DNA from: DASRHY01 sp046765875
Lineage (GTDB): Bacteria > Actinomycetota > Actinomycetes > Propionibacteriales > Kribbellaceae
Assembly: GCA_046765875.1 (NCBI GenBank)
Contig: JBKPSJ010000231.1
Location: 1-5,512 of the forward strand
Length of the DNA: 5,512 nucleotides
Direction of reading: 5' to 3'
Position numbers and translations under genes: made by a program
The notes under the pieces: generated by a model
Database searches by the model: none
What the model was told of the DNA's origin: nothing
What the model saw: only the letters and a program-made list of their open reading frames with translations
Shown here: piece by piece, positions 1 to 5,463 of the stretch
How positions within the stretch are numbered: the first letter of the stretch is position 1
How the letters are laid out: every line of letters begins with the position of its first letter

Positions 1-32
1 TCCTCATTCAGAAGCTTTGCCGAGATGCCCAT
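1..32 (-). CDS. 5' end of a gene leaving the window, probably a PH-domain membrane protein
   Basis: Read on the minus strand, an ATG at 32-30 opens a frame encoding MGISAKLLNE up to the window edge. This N-terminus resembles, from memory, actinobacterial PH-domain (membrane-flanked domain) proteins, which often start M-(G/A)-(I/L)-S-x-K-L-L-N-(E/D)-G-E and are often found just downstream of birA. It lies 52 bp after the birA stop on the same strand, as expected for a co-transcribed neighbour. An in-frame GTG two codons upstream (38-36) is an alternative start. Neither start has a clear Shine-Dalgarno sequence. Only about ten residues are visible, so the family assignment is inference; that a gene starts here is somewhat better supported. 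Confidence 0.5.
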   Translation of the reverse strand, partial: MGISAKLLNE

Positions 33-58
33 GGGCACAGTGTCACAGATCAGTGGGC

Positions 59-84
59 CGATCGGAGCCGTCCTGCCCCGATCG
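59..84 (-). terminator. Hairpin immediately after birA, possible weak terminator or processing site
   Basis: CGATCGG at 59-65 and CCGATCG at 78-84 form a perfect 7-bp inverted repeat with a 12-nt loop. It directly abuts the birA stop codon. No T-tract follows on the minus strand, so it is not a classical intrinsic terminator. It may act as a weak attenuator or 3'-end stabiliser between birA and the next gene, or may be chance in GC-rich DNA. Confidence 0.3.
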
Positions 85-882
85 TCACCTAGGCCGGACG
101 TGGATGACGTCACCGGCCGCAAGCGCGGTACGACCGGTCGGGCCCTCCACGACCAGCCGGCCGTCGACGTCGATGCCGGTCGCCGTACCCTCGACCGTTT
201 TGCCGTCGGGCAACTCCGCACGGATCCGCTGACCGAGGGTCGCCGACACCTTCTCGTACGCCGCCAGCACGGCCGTGGTGTGACCGCGCTCGGCCACCCA
301 TTCGCGATACCGCTGTTCGAACGCGCGGAGCACGGCCGCCAGTACAGTGACCCGATCGGTTGTCGCCGCACCTTCGAGGGTGAGCGAGGTCGCCGCCTGG
401 TGCGGGCGCTCGTCCGCGCGGAGGCTGACGTTGATCCCGATCCCGACGATCGCGGCATCGCCGACCCGTTCGAGCAGGATGCCGGCGAGCTTGCGGTCCT
501 CGACCAGCACGTCGTTCGGCCACTTCACCGTCGTGTCGATCTCACCGGTCGAGCGGACCGCGTCGGCGACCGCGAGCGGCGCGACCAGCCCGAGCAACGG
601 CCAACGCTCCGGCGGAACAGTTGCCGGGCGCAACAACATCGAGAACAGCAGCGCGGATCGCGGCGGTGCGGACCAGGTGCGGCCCATCCGTCCCTTGCCC
701 GCACTCTGGTACTCCGCGACCAGAACGAGACCCTCGTCCTCGCCGGCCCGTGCGGCCAGGTCCGAGTTGGTCGAGGCGGTCTCGGGAACGACTTCGATCC
801 GGGACCACAGCGAACCCGGCCGGCACAACCGGTCGTTGAGGAACTGTGCGTCCAGTGGCGGTCGTTCCAAGTCTGAGAACAC
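85..882 (-). CDS. birA: Biotin--[acetyl-CoA-carboxylase] ligase, class I (no HTH domain)
   Basis: This 265-aa cytoplasmic enzyme activates biotin with ATP to biotinyl-5'-AMP and transfers it to a lysine on biotin carboxyl carrier domains of acyl-CoA and pyruvate carboxylases. Visible family motifs in order: ETASTN (34-39); AGKGRMGRTW (61-70), the glycine/arginine-rich biotinyl-AMP loop; KWPND (120-124); KLAGIL (131-136), whose lysine corresponds to the catalytic Lys of E. coli BirA; and GIGINV (147-152). A small C-terminal beta domain follows, with GTATGIDVDGRLVV near 232-245. There is no N-terminal winged helix, so this is a monofunctional ligase and not the bifunctional repressor. The start is GTG at 882-880; only weak purine stretches precede it, and a TAGGGT box 7 nt upstream suggests a leaderless message. 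The gene ends with TGA at 87-85. Length and motifs are complete. From memory, many actinobacteria place birA beside acyl-CoA carboxylase genes; here its upstream neighbour is ppc, across a repeat-filled gap. Confidence 0.96.
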   Translation of the reverse strand: MFSDLERPPLDAQFLNDRLCRPGSLWSRIEVVPETASTNSDLAARAGEDEGLVLVAEYQSAGKGRMGRTWSAPPRSALLFSMLLRPATVPPERWPLLGLVAPLAVADAVRSTGEIDTTVKWPNDVLVEDRKLAGILLERVGDAAIVGIGINVSLRADERPHQAATSLTLEGAATTDRVTVLAAVLRAFEQRYREWVAERGHTTAVLAAYEKVSATLGQRIRAELPDGKTVEGTATGIDVDGRLVVEGPTGRTALAAGDVIHVRPR

Positions 883-889
883 GCTCCCG

Positions 890-895
890 ACCCTA
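890..895 (-). promoter_or_regulatory. Candidate -10 box for birA (leaderless transcript)
   Basis: On the minus strand TAGGGT fits the actinobacterial -10 pattern TANNNT and ends 7 nt before the birA GTG, so transcription would start at or next to the start codon. No recognisable -35 hexamer is seen. Leaderless mRNAs are common in actinobacteria, and the lack of a good ribosome binding site for birA fits. It could be chance. Confidence 0.3.
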
Positions 896-915
896 AGCCC
901 TCGCCCCCGCGCCAG

Positions 916-1138
916 CCCACGCTGCCGGGGCTCGCACCCCGGCCAGGGCTGGCACCCGTCTGTGCGGCGGTGCGAACCCTATGCAACGGCGCGAACCCCC
1001 GTCCAAGGCGTTAACCCACGCTGCCAGGGTTCGCACCCCCGGCCGGGGTTGGCACACCGCTGTGCGGCGGTGCGAACCCTACGCATCGGCGCGAACCCCC
1101 GTCCAGGGTGCCAACCCACGCTGCCAGGGTTCGCACCC
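916..1138. repeat. ~100-bp tandem repeat, two full copies plus a partial third
   Basis: Copy 1 spans 916-1014 (99 bp), copy 2 spans 1015-1114 (100 bp), and copy 3 begins at 1115 and keeps 24 identical bases before diverging. Each copy starts CCCACGCTGCC and contains a TGTGCGGCGGTGCGAACCCT core (961-980 and 1061-1080, identical) followed by GGCGCGAACCCCCGTCCA (988-1005 and 1088-1105, identical). By hand alignment, copies 1 and 2 match at about 86 of 100 columns with one indel. Many of the differences are transitions. This looks like a decayed tandem duplication of an intergenic element. Confidence 0.9.
1026..1080. repeat. Perfect 12-bp inverted repeat with nested hairpins
   Basis: AGGGTTCGCACC at 1026-1037 is exactly complementary to GGTGCGAACCCT at 1069-1080. 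The 31-bp interior holds a palindrome, CCCCGGCCGGGG (1037-1048, overlapping the left arm by one base), and a small hairpin, GCACA-CCGC-TGTGC (1052-1065). Copy 1 of the tandem repeat has the equivalent fold at 927-938 and 969-980 with two changes, one of which still allows a G-U pair on the plus strand. Confidence 0.85.
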
Positions 1139-1141
1139 TGG
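1124..1141. repeat. Short strong hairpin in the partial third repeat copy
   Basis: CCAGGGT (1124-1130) and ACCCTGG (1135-1141) form a perfect 7-bp stem around the loop TCGC; on the minus strand the loop reads GCGA, a GNRA tetraloop. No T-tract follows in either direction. It lies 115 bp beyond the ppc stop and could contribute to 3'-end formation of ppc mRNA. Confidence 0.6.
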
Positions 1142-1158
1142 GCGCTGGCCGCGGTGTC

Positions 1159-1232
1159 GGGGTTCGCACCCCTGGCGGGGGTTCGCGACGGGGTGTGCGG
1201 GGAGTGAAGCAGCGGGTTGGGGTGCGAACCCC
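1159..1232. repeat. Perfect 14-bp inverted pair close to the ppc 3' end
   Basis: GGGGTTCGCACCCC (1159-1172) and GGGGTGCGAACCCC (1219-1232) are exact reverse complements separated by 46 bp. Each arm is also a 5-bp stem with a 4-base loop, so the region can form either two small hairpins or one long stem. The right arm is 23 bp from the ppc stop, where a factor-dependent or hairpin terminator would be expected. No T-tract is present. Confidence 0.75.
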
Positions 1233-1255
1233 GGTACAGGGTGGCAGGGAAGCGA

Positions 1256-3886
1256 TCAGCCGGTGTTCTGGAGGCCGGCGGCGACGCCGGAGACGGTGAG
1301 CAACAGCAACCGGCGGGTGCGCGCGATCTGCTGTTCGTCCAGCGACTCGTCCGTACGCAGCGTGCGCAGGGCGCGTAACTGCAGGTAGCTCAGCGCGTCG
1401 ACGTACGGATTGCGGAGCTCGACCGCCCGGCCCAGCACCCGGCGGCCCTCGAGCAGCCTCGAACTGCCGAGCACGCGCAGCACCCAGTCCCTGGTGAGTT
1501 CGTGCTGGTCGAGAACCAGTTCGCTCAGGTCCGGGCGGTCGCCGAGCTCGAGATAACGGCACAGGATCCGGCGGTCGGTCTTGGCCAGCGACATCTCCGC
1601 GTTCTCCAGCATCACCTGGAACAGCGGCCAGTCACGGTTCGCGTCCCGGAGCACCTGGACGTCGCCGACCGCGTCCAGCGCCGAACCGAGCCCGTACCAG
1701 CCGGGCGCGTTGATCCGGGCCTGCGACCACGCGAACACCCACGGGATCGCGCGCAGGTCCTCCAGCGACGACACCGCCACCCCACGACGGGCCGGCCGCG
1801 ACCCGATCGGCAACTGGCCGAGCTCCTCCAATGGCGTCACCCGGCCGAACCACTCGGCGAACCCGTCGGCGCGGACCAGCCGGTGGTACGCCGTCCGCGC
1901 GGCCGCGTCCAGCGTCGCGGCGACGTCGGCGAATCGCTCGGCCGCCTTGGCAGCCCGTTCCTCGACAGCGGGAGTAGAGGCCAGCAACGTCGCCGCGGCG
2001 ACCTGCTCGATGTGCCGGTGCGCGATCGCGGTGTTGCCGTACCGGGCCGGGATCGCCTCGCCCTGCTCGGTGAGCTTGAACCTGCCGCCGACCGAGCCCG
2101 GCGCCTGCGCCAGCACCGCCCGGTTCGCCGGACCGCCGCCGCGGCCGAGCGCACCACCGCGGCCGTGGAACAGCGTCAGCCGGACGTTGTTCCGCTGTGC
2201 CCACGCGGTGATCCGCGCCTGCGCGTCGTACAGGGCCAGCGTCGCGGACACCGGGCCGACGTCCTTGGCGGAGTCGGAGTACCCGAGCATCACCTCGAAG
2301 CGCCGGTCGTTCGCGGTCAGCCGGTGCCGCACCCGGGTCAGCTGCAGCGCCTGCTCGAGTACGTCCACGGAGTGGAGCAGGTCCTCGCCGGTCTCGAACA
2401 GCGGTACGACGTCCAGGTCGATCGGCCGGCCGTCCAAAGCTGTGTCGGCAAGCTCGTACACCGCGGCGATGTCGGCGGCGGTACGGGTGAAGCTGACGAC
2501 GTACCGGCGGCAGGCCTCGGGCCCGAACCGCTGCTGGATCTGGCCGACCACTCGCAGCGTGGCCAGCACCTCCTCGGTCTGGCCGGACAGCTCGCCGCCG
2601 GCCAGCACCTCCTCCAGCGCCCGGGCGTGCACCGACGAGTGCTGCCGGATCTCCAGCTCGGCCAGGTGGAACCCGAACGACTGGGTCTGCCAGATCAGCG
2701 TCTGCAGGTCGCCGTACGCCTGCCGTACCGCGCCAGCGGTCACCAGCGAGTCTTGCAGCACCCGCAGCTCGCGGAGGTAGTCCTCGCAGCGCGGGTACCC
2801 CAAGTCGGCGTCGCGGGATCGGGTTGCGGCCAGCCGGCGCGCGGCCAGCAGGAGCAGCTGGCGGTGTGGCTCGGACGGCGAGCGGGTCTCGATATCGGCG
2901 ATCAGCTCCGGGTTCTGCGCGCGGGCGTCCTCGAGGATCCGACGCACCGGTGCCGATGGCGGCGTGGTCGCGGAGTCCAGGGTGAGCGCGCGGCCGAGCG
3001 CGTCGGTCGCGTACTCCAGCGCGCGCAATACGTGGTCGGCCTGGATCTGCATCGCCTCACGGGTGATCGCCGCCGTGACGTTCGGGTTTCCGTCGCGGTC
3101 GCCGCCGATCCACGAGCCGAGGTGGACGAACGGCGCCACCATTGGCGGCCTGGTCCCGGCCTCCGGCCCGTGCAGCGTGTCGTCCAGTCGCCGGTACACG
3201 CCCGGCACGACCTCGAACAGCGTCTCTTCAAAAACTGCCATCGCCGAGCGCACCTCGTCCAGCGGTGTCGGCCGGCTGGTGCGGAGCTGCGAGGTTCGCC
3301 ACAGGATGTCGACCTGCTCCAGCAGGCGGCGCAGGTTCTCGTCGTGCTCGGTGTCCCCGGCCCGCGGATCGCCGCGCTCGTCCAGCAGTTCCGAGATCCG
3401 CCGGATCGTCGCCAGTACCGCACGCCGCCGGGCCTCGGTCGGGTGTGCGGTCAGCACCGGACGGAACTCCAGCCCGCCGAGCAGCGCACGCATATGCGCG
3501 TCACCGGCCGTCGCCCGTACGTCGGCGACGGCCTGGGCCAGCTCGGAGGTGTCCCGGACGTCGGTGGCCCGGTCCCGGGCCCGCAGCACCCGGCCGCGGT
3601 GCAGCTCCTCGGCCAGGTTGGTCAGGTGGAAGTAGCAGGCGAATGCCCGGGCGACGTCCTCGGCCCGCTCGTCCCGCCAGGACGCGACCAGCTTCTCCGC
3701 GCCCTCGCCGTCGCGGGCGATGGTCAGTTCACGAAGCCGCTCGACGTCGTCGAGCAGGGCCTGCCCGCCGTACTCGGTCAGCACCCGTCCGAGCAGCTCT
3801 CCCAGCAGCCGCACGTCGGCCCGGAGTTCCTCCGGTACCTCGAAACGCGCACGGCTGCGCGTCTGGCTCGATGGGGTGTCGGTCAC
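1256..3886 (-). CDS. ppc: Phosphoenolpyruvate carboxylase
   Basis: This 876-aa cytoplasmic enzyme carboxylates phosphoenolpyruvate with bicarbonate to oxaloacetate, the anaplerotic feed of the TCA cycle; the family works as a homotetramer. Motifs in order: VLTAHPTE (144-151, catalytic His148), GGDRDGNP (261-268), VMLGYSDSAKDVG (532-544), FHGRGGALGRGGGP (573-586, flexible catalytic loop), LTEQGE (605-610), GSRPARR (695-701), LRAIPWVFAWSQ (711-722), LENAEMSLAKTD (760-771) and the typical C-terminus QNTG. Arg576, Lys769, Arg825 and Asn874 line up with E. coli Arg587, Lys773, Arg832 and Asn881, which bind the inhibitor aspartate, so feedback inhibition is likely. The start is GTG at 3886-3884, preceded by GGAG. 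An upstream in-frame ATG at 3988 would add 34 residues unlike the family and would overlap the divergent gene, so I reject it. Length is normal. Leu837 uses a rare TTA codon. The gene is divergent from the lipoprotein gene. Confidence 0.98.
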   Translation of the reverse strand: MTDTPSSQTRSRARFEVPEELRADVRLLGELLGRVLTEYGGQALLDDVERLRELTIARDGEGAEKLVASWRDERAEDVARAFACYFHLTNLAEELHRGRVLRARDRATDVRDTSELAQAVADVRATAGDAHMRALLGGLEFRPVLTAHPTEARRRAVLATIRRISELLDERGDPRAGDTEHDENLRRLLEQVDILWRTSQLRTSRPTPLDEVRSAMAVFEETLFEVVPGVYRRLDDTLHGPEAGTRPPMVAPFVHLGSWIGGDRDGNPNVTAAITREAMQIQADHVLRALEYATDALGRALTLDSATTPPSAPVRRILEDARAQNPELIADIETRSPSEPHRQLLLLAARRLAATRSRDADLGYPRCEDYLRELRVLQDSLVTAGAVRQAYGDLQTLIWQTQSFGFHLAELEIRQHSSVHARALEEVLAGGELSGQTEEVLATLRVVGQIQQRFGPEACRRYVVSFTRTAADIAAVYELADTALDGRPIDLDVVPLFETGEDLLHSVDVLEQALQLTRVRHRLTANDRRFEVMLGYSDSAKDVGPVSATLALYDAQARITAWAQRNNVRLTLFHGRGGALGRGGGPANRAVLAQAPGSVGGRFKLTEQGEAIPARYGNTAIAHRHIEQVAAATLLASTPAVEERAAKAAERFADVAATLDAAARTAYHRLVRADGFAEWFGRVTPLEELGQLPIGSRPARRGVAVSSLEDLRAIPWVFAWSQARINAPGWYGLGSALDAVGDVQVLRDANRDWPLFQVMLENAEMSLAKTDRRILCRYLELGDRPDLSELVLDQHELTRDWVLRVLGSSRLLEGRRVLGRAVELRNPYVDALSYLQLRALRTLRTDESLDEQQIARTRRLLLLTVSGVAAGLQNTG

Positions 3887-3888
3887 GT

Positions 3889-3900
3889 TCTCCAACCGTA
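3889..3900 (-). promoter_or_regulatory. ppc ribosome binding site and possible overlapping -10 box
   Basis: Minus-strand TTGGAG at 3895-3890 lies just 3 nt before the GTG start. It supports this start over the upstream ATG, although the spacing is short. Directly upstream, TACGGT (3900-3895) fits TANNNT and sits about 8 nt from the start codon, so a nearly leaderless transcript is an alternative reading. The two signals overlap at one base and would not both be used on the same transcript. Confidence 0.4.
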
Positions 3901-3927
3901 TCCGCGTCGGCACCCTCCCCGCCCTAT

Positions 3928-3948
3928 CGGGTCCACCCCTCGGACCCG
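3928..3948. promoter_or_regulatory. Perfect 7-7-7 dyad between divergent genes, candidate operator
   Basis: CGGGTCC (3928-3934) and GGACCCG (3942-3948) are perfect inverted repeats around the 7-bp spacer ACCCCTC. The dyad is 41 bp from the ppc start and 30 bp from the lipoprotein start, inside a 92-bp divergent intergenic region. Half-site centres are 14 bp apart, a little over one helical turn, which could suit a dimeric regulator serving both genes. A leader hairpin is the alternative. I do not recognise the binding protein. Confidence 0.45.
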
Positions 3949-3966
3949 GCATTGGGGACGTCGCGC

Positions 3967-3970
3967 AGGA
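3967..3970 (+). promoter_or_regulatory. Ribosome binding site for the lipoprotein gene
   Basis: AGGA ends 8 nt before the GTG at 3979, a normal spacing. It overlaps an alternative in-frame ATG at 3970, which itself has no well-spaced AGG-type sequence except GGGGA at 3954-3958, 11 nt away. This favours the GTG start modestly. Confidence 0.45.
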
Positions 3971-3978
3971 TGGGTGGC

Positions 3979-5463
3979 GTGATCGCACGACGGATGGCGC
4001 TGGTCGTGGTCGGGCTTGTACTGCTGGCCGGCTGCCGGGACATCACCGTCGAGAACGCGTATCCGGGGGTACGCGGATCGCAGATCCCGCAGAGCCGCGC
4101 GACCGACGCGATCAGCGGGTACGCCGACCGGGTCAGCGTGCTGCCGGGCCAGCCGGTGCGGCTGCTCGTCTCGTCCCGTGCTGCGTCGTATACGGTCACC
4201 GCCCTGCGGATGGGCTGGTACGGCGGGCTGCAGGCGCGGGTCGTGTGGCGGTCCGGGCGGTTACCCGGCGTACAGCAGAGCGCGCCGGTGGTGGGTCCCG
4301 CCCCGCGTCGTACCGTCGTCGCGCGGTGGAAGCCGTCACTGACCGTCGACACGACCGGTTGGACCGAGGGCGACTATCTGTTCAAGCTGGACGCCGGGGC
4401 GGCAGGTGCGCACTTCGTTCCGGTCGTCGTACGGTCCAGTTCCACGGCCGGGCGGGTCGTGATCCTCAATGCGGACACCACCTGGCAGGCCTACAACGCC
4501 TGGGGCGGTTACAGCCTGTACCACGGCGCCGGCGGCCGGACCGACTTCGCCGGCCGCGCCCGTGCGGTCAGTTTCGACCGGCCGTACGACCGCGACGGCG
4601 CGAACCTGTTCCTCAACTACGAGCAGCCCGTGGTCGCGTACGCCGAGAAGCAGCAGGTCCCGCTGGCATACCTGACCACCACCGACGTGATCGCGAACCC
4701 GCATCTCCTCGACGGCGCGCGGGCAATCCTCTCGCTGGGCCACGACGAGTACTGGACGCCGGCGCTCAAACAGGTCGTCACCGCGGCCCGTGACCAGGGC
4801 ACCAACCTCGCGTTCCTCGGCGCCAACGCCGTCTACCGCCGGATCCGGCTGGAGTCGTCGACGCTCGGGTACGGCGCGAACAGAGTCGAGGTGGACTACA
4901 AGATCGGCCGCGAGGACCCGCTCTACGGCCATGACAACAGCCTGGTGACGGCGAACTTCCCCGACCAGCCGGCACCGCAGCCGCAGAACAACCTGGTCGG
5001 CATGTTGTACGAGTGCTTCGGTGCGCAGGATGCGTACGTCGTCGAGCGACCGGACTTCTGGCTGTTCGCCGGAACTGGGGTCCACAGAGGCACCAGGTTC
5101 CCCGGGCTCATCGGCCCTGAGTACGACCGCGCCTACCCCAGAGCCGGCAACCCCAGCCCGCTCGAGGTCGTCGCACACTCCCCGGTGCACTGCAACGGAG
5201 CCCGCTCGTACTCCGACTCGACCTATTACGTCGCCCGGTCCGGAGCCGCCGTGTTCGCCACCGGAACCATGCGCTGGACCTGCGCCCTGGCCGGCCGGTG
5301 TCAGAGGGTCGGCATCAACGCGTCGGCGGACCGGTTCGTCCGGATCGTGCTGGCCCGGCTGCTGACGGCGTACGCGGCCGGTCCGGCCGGTCGCCAGCAC
5401 CCCGCGATCGGTAACTTCCCAGCCCTGCACGAGTCGGCACGCAACCCCACCGGCGCCGCCTGA
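3979..5463 (+). CDS. Predicted lipoprotein with N,N-dimethylformamidase large-subunit-like domain
   Basis: This 494-aa protein (497 if ATG 3970 is used) begins with a lipoprotein signal: Arg4-Arg5, a hydrophobic stretch and lipobox LAGC, giving lipidated Cys19 and an extracytoplasmic protein tethered to the membrane. A beta-rich N-terminal part carries SGYADRVSVLPGQPV (46-60) and RMGWYGG (77-83), typical of the family's Ig-like domain. The main domain carries TWQAYNAWGGYSLY (168-181), FDRPY (199-203), GHDEYW (254-259), GANAVY (281-286) and GTMRW (429-433). I recognise this as the C-terminal domain of the dimethylformamidase beta subunit. In characterised DMFase a mononuclear iron is held by two Tyr and one Glu; His255, Glu257 and Asn283 match the spacing I remember for its His519, Glu521 and Asn547. 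Cysteines 346, 405, 435 and 441 could form disulfides. One TTA codon occurs, at Leu95. The substrate is unknown; most homologues are uncharacterised and DMF hydrolysis should not be assumed. Confidence 0.85.
   Translation: MIARRMALVVVGLVLLAGCRDITVENAYPGVRGSQIPQSRATDAISGYADRVSVLPGQPVRLLVSSRAASYTVTALRMGWYGGLQARVVWRSGRLPGVQQSAPVVGPAPRRTVVARWKPSLTVDTTGWTEGDYLFKLDAGAAGAHFVPVVVRSSSTAGRVVILNADTTWQAYNAWGGYSLYHGAGGRTDFAGRARAVSFDRPYDRDGANLFLNYEQPVVAYAEKQQVPLAYLTTTDVIANPHLLDGARAILSLGHDEYWTPALKQVVTAARDQGTNLAFLGANAVYRRIRLESSTLGYGANRVEVDYKIGREDPLYGHDNSLVTANFPDQPAPQPQNNLVGMLYECFGAQDAYVVERPDFWLFAGTGVHRGTRFPGLIGPEYDRAYPRAGNPSPLEVVAHSPVHCNGARSYSDSTYYVARSGAAVFATGTMRWTCALAGRCQRVGINASADRFVRIVLARLLTAYAAGPAGRQHPAIGNFPALHESARNPTGAA

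Larger units (their letters stand above)
927..1232. repeat. Array of about ten short GGGTTCGCACCC-type motifs in both orientations
   Basis: Copies reading forward (TTCGCAC type) are at 927-940 (variant CTCGCAC), 1026-1037, 1126-1137, 1159-1172 and 1177-1187 (variant TTCGCG). Copies reading in reverse (GTGCGAA type) are at 969-980, 988-1000 (variant GCGCGAA), 1069-1080, 1088-1100 (same variant) and 1219-1232. The best copies are self-pairing: GGGGT and ACCCC flank a four-base loop, TCGC on one strand and GCGA on the other. The motif continues to 1232, beyond the tandem repeat, so it is the more basic unit. The arrangement resembles REP/BIME-type palindromic intergenic elements, but I do not recognise a named family. 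Confidence 0.85.
883..1255. other. Non-coding gap between ppc and birA filled with structured repeats
   Basis: These 373 bp separate the ppc stop from the birA start. I see no credible gene. Open frames crossing it have no ribosome binding site, encode Arg/Pro/Gly-rich peptides typical of GC-rich shadows, and simply echo the DNA repeats. The two full repeat copies differ by one base in length (99 and 100 bp), so a reading frame would not be kept between copies. The gap holds the tandem repeat and the short bidirectional motif listed separately. For a minus-strand transcript leaving ppc, the many hairpins could terminate or protect the 3' end and so uncouple birA from ppc. Confidence 0.8.

Noticed and set aside
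1026..1080. tRNA or tRNA-like gene suggested by GGTTCG
   Set aside because: The GGTTCG resembles a T-arm only superficially. No acceptor, D-arm or anticodon arm can be drawn, and the motif repeats many times.
347..1207. Long plus-strand frame opposite birA and through the gap
   Set aside because: It is antisense to birA, has no recognisable domain and has shadow-like Ser/Arg/Pro composition.
916..1232. CRISPR array
   Set aside because: Repeats are head-to-tail at ~100 bp and also inverted, spacers are not unique, motif spacing is irregular, and no cas genes are nearby.
981..1388. Plus-strand frame encoding repeated peptides over the repeat array
   Set aside because: The peptide repeats merely translate the DNA repeat. 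There is no ribosome binding site, the tandem copies differ by one base so frame is lost between them, and the frame runs antisense into ppc.
3142..3969. Upstream extension of the lipoprotein reading frame
   Set aside because: The extension overlaps ppc on the opposite strand and reads as low-complexity Arg/Pro/Ala. The lipoprotein signal peptide begins only at 3970-3979, so the true start is there.
1502..3982. Very long plus-strand open frame opposite ppc
   Set aside because: It is antisense to a fully conserved PEP carboxylase. Its Arg/Gln/Val-rich composition and lack of motifs are typical of codon-bias shadows in GC-rich DNA.
3985..4032. Tat-type export signal in the lipoprotein (Arg4-Arg5)
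   Set aside because: A twin Arg is present, but the following residues (Met-Ala-Leu) fit the Tat consensus poorly. An ordinary Sec lipoprotein signal explains the sequence, though Tat cannot be excluded.
4336..5430. Minus-strand 364-aa frame opposite the lipoprotein gene
   Set aside because: It is the complement of a recognised family on the plus strand, with Val/Gly/Arg-rich shadow composition and no motif.
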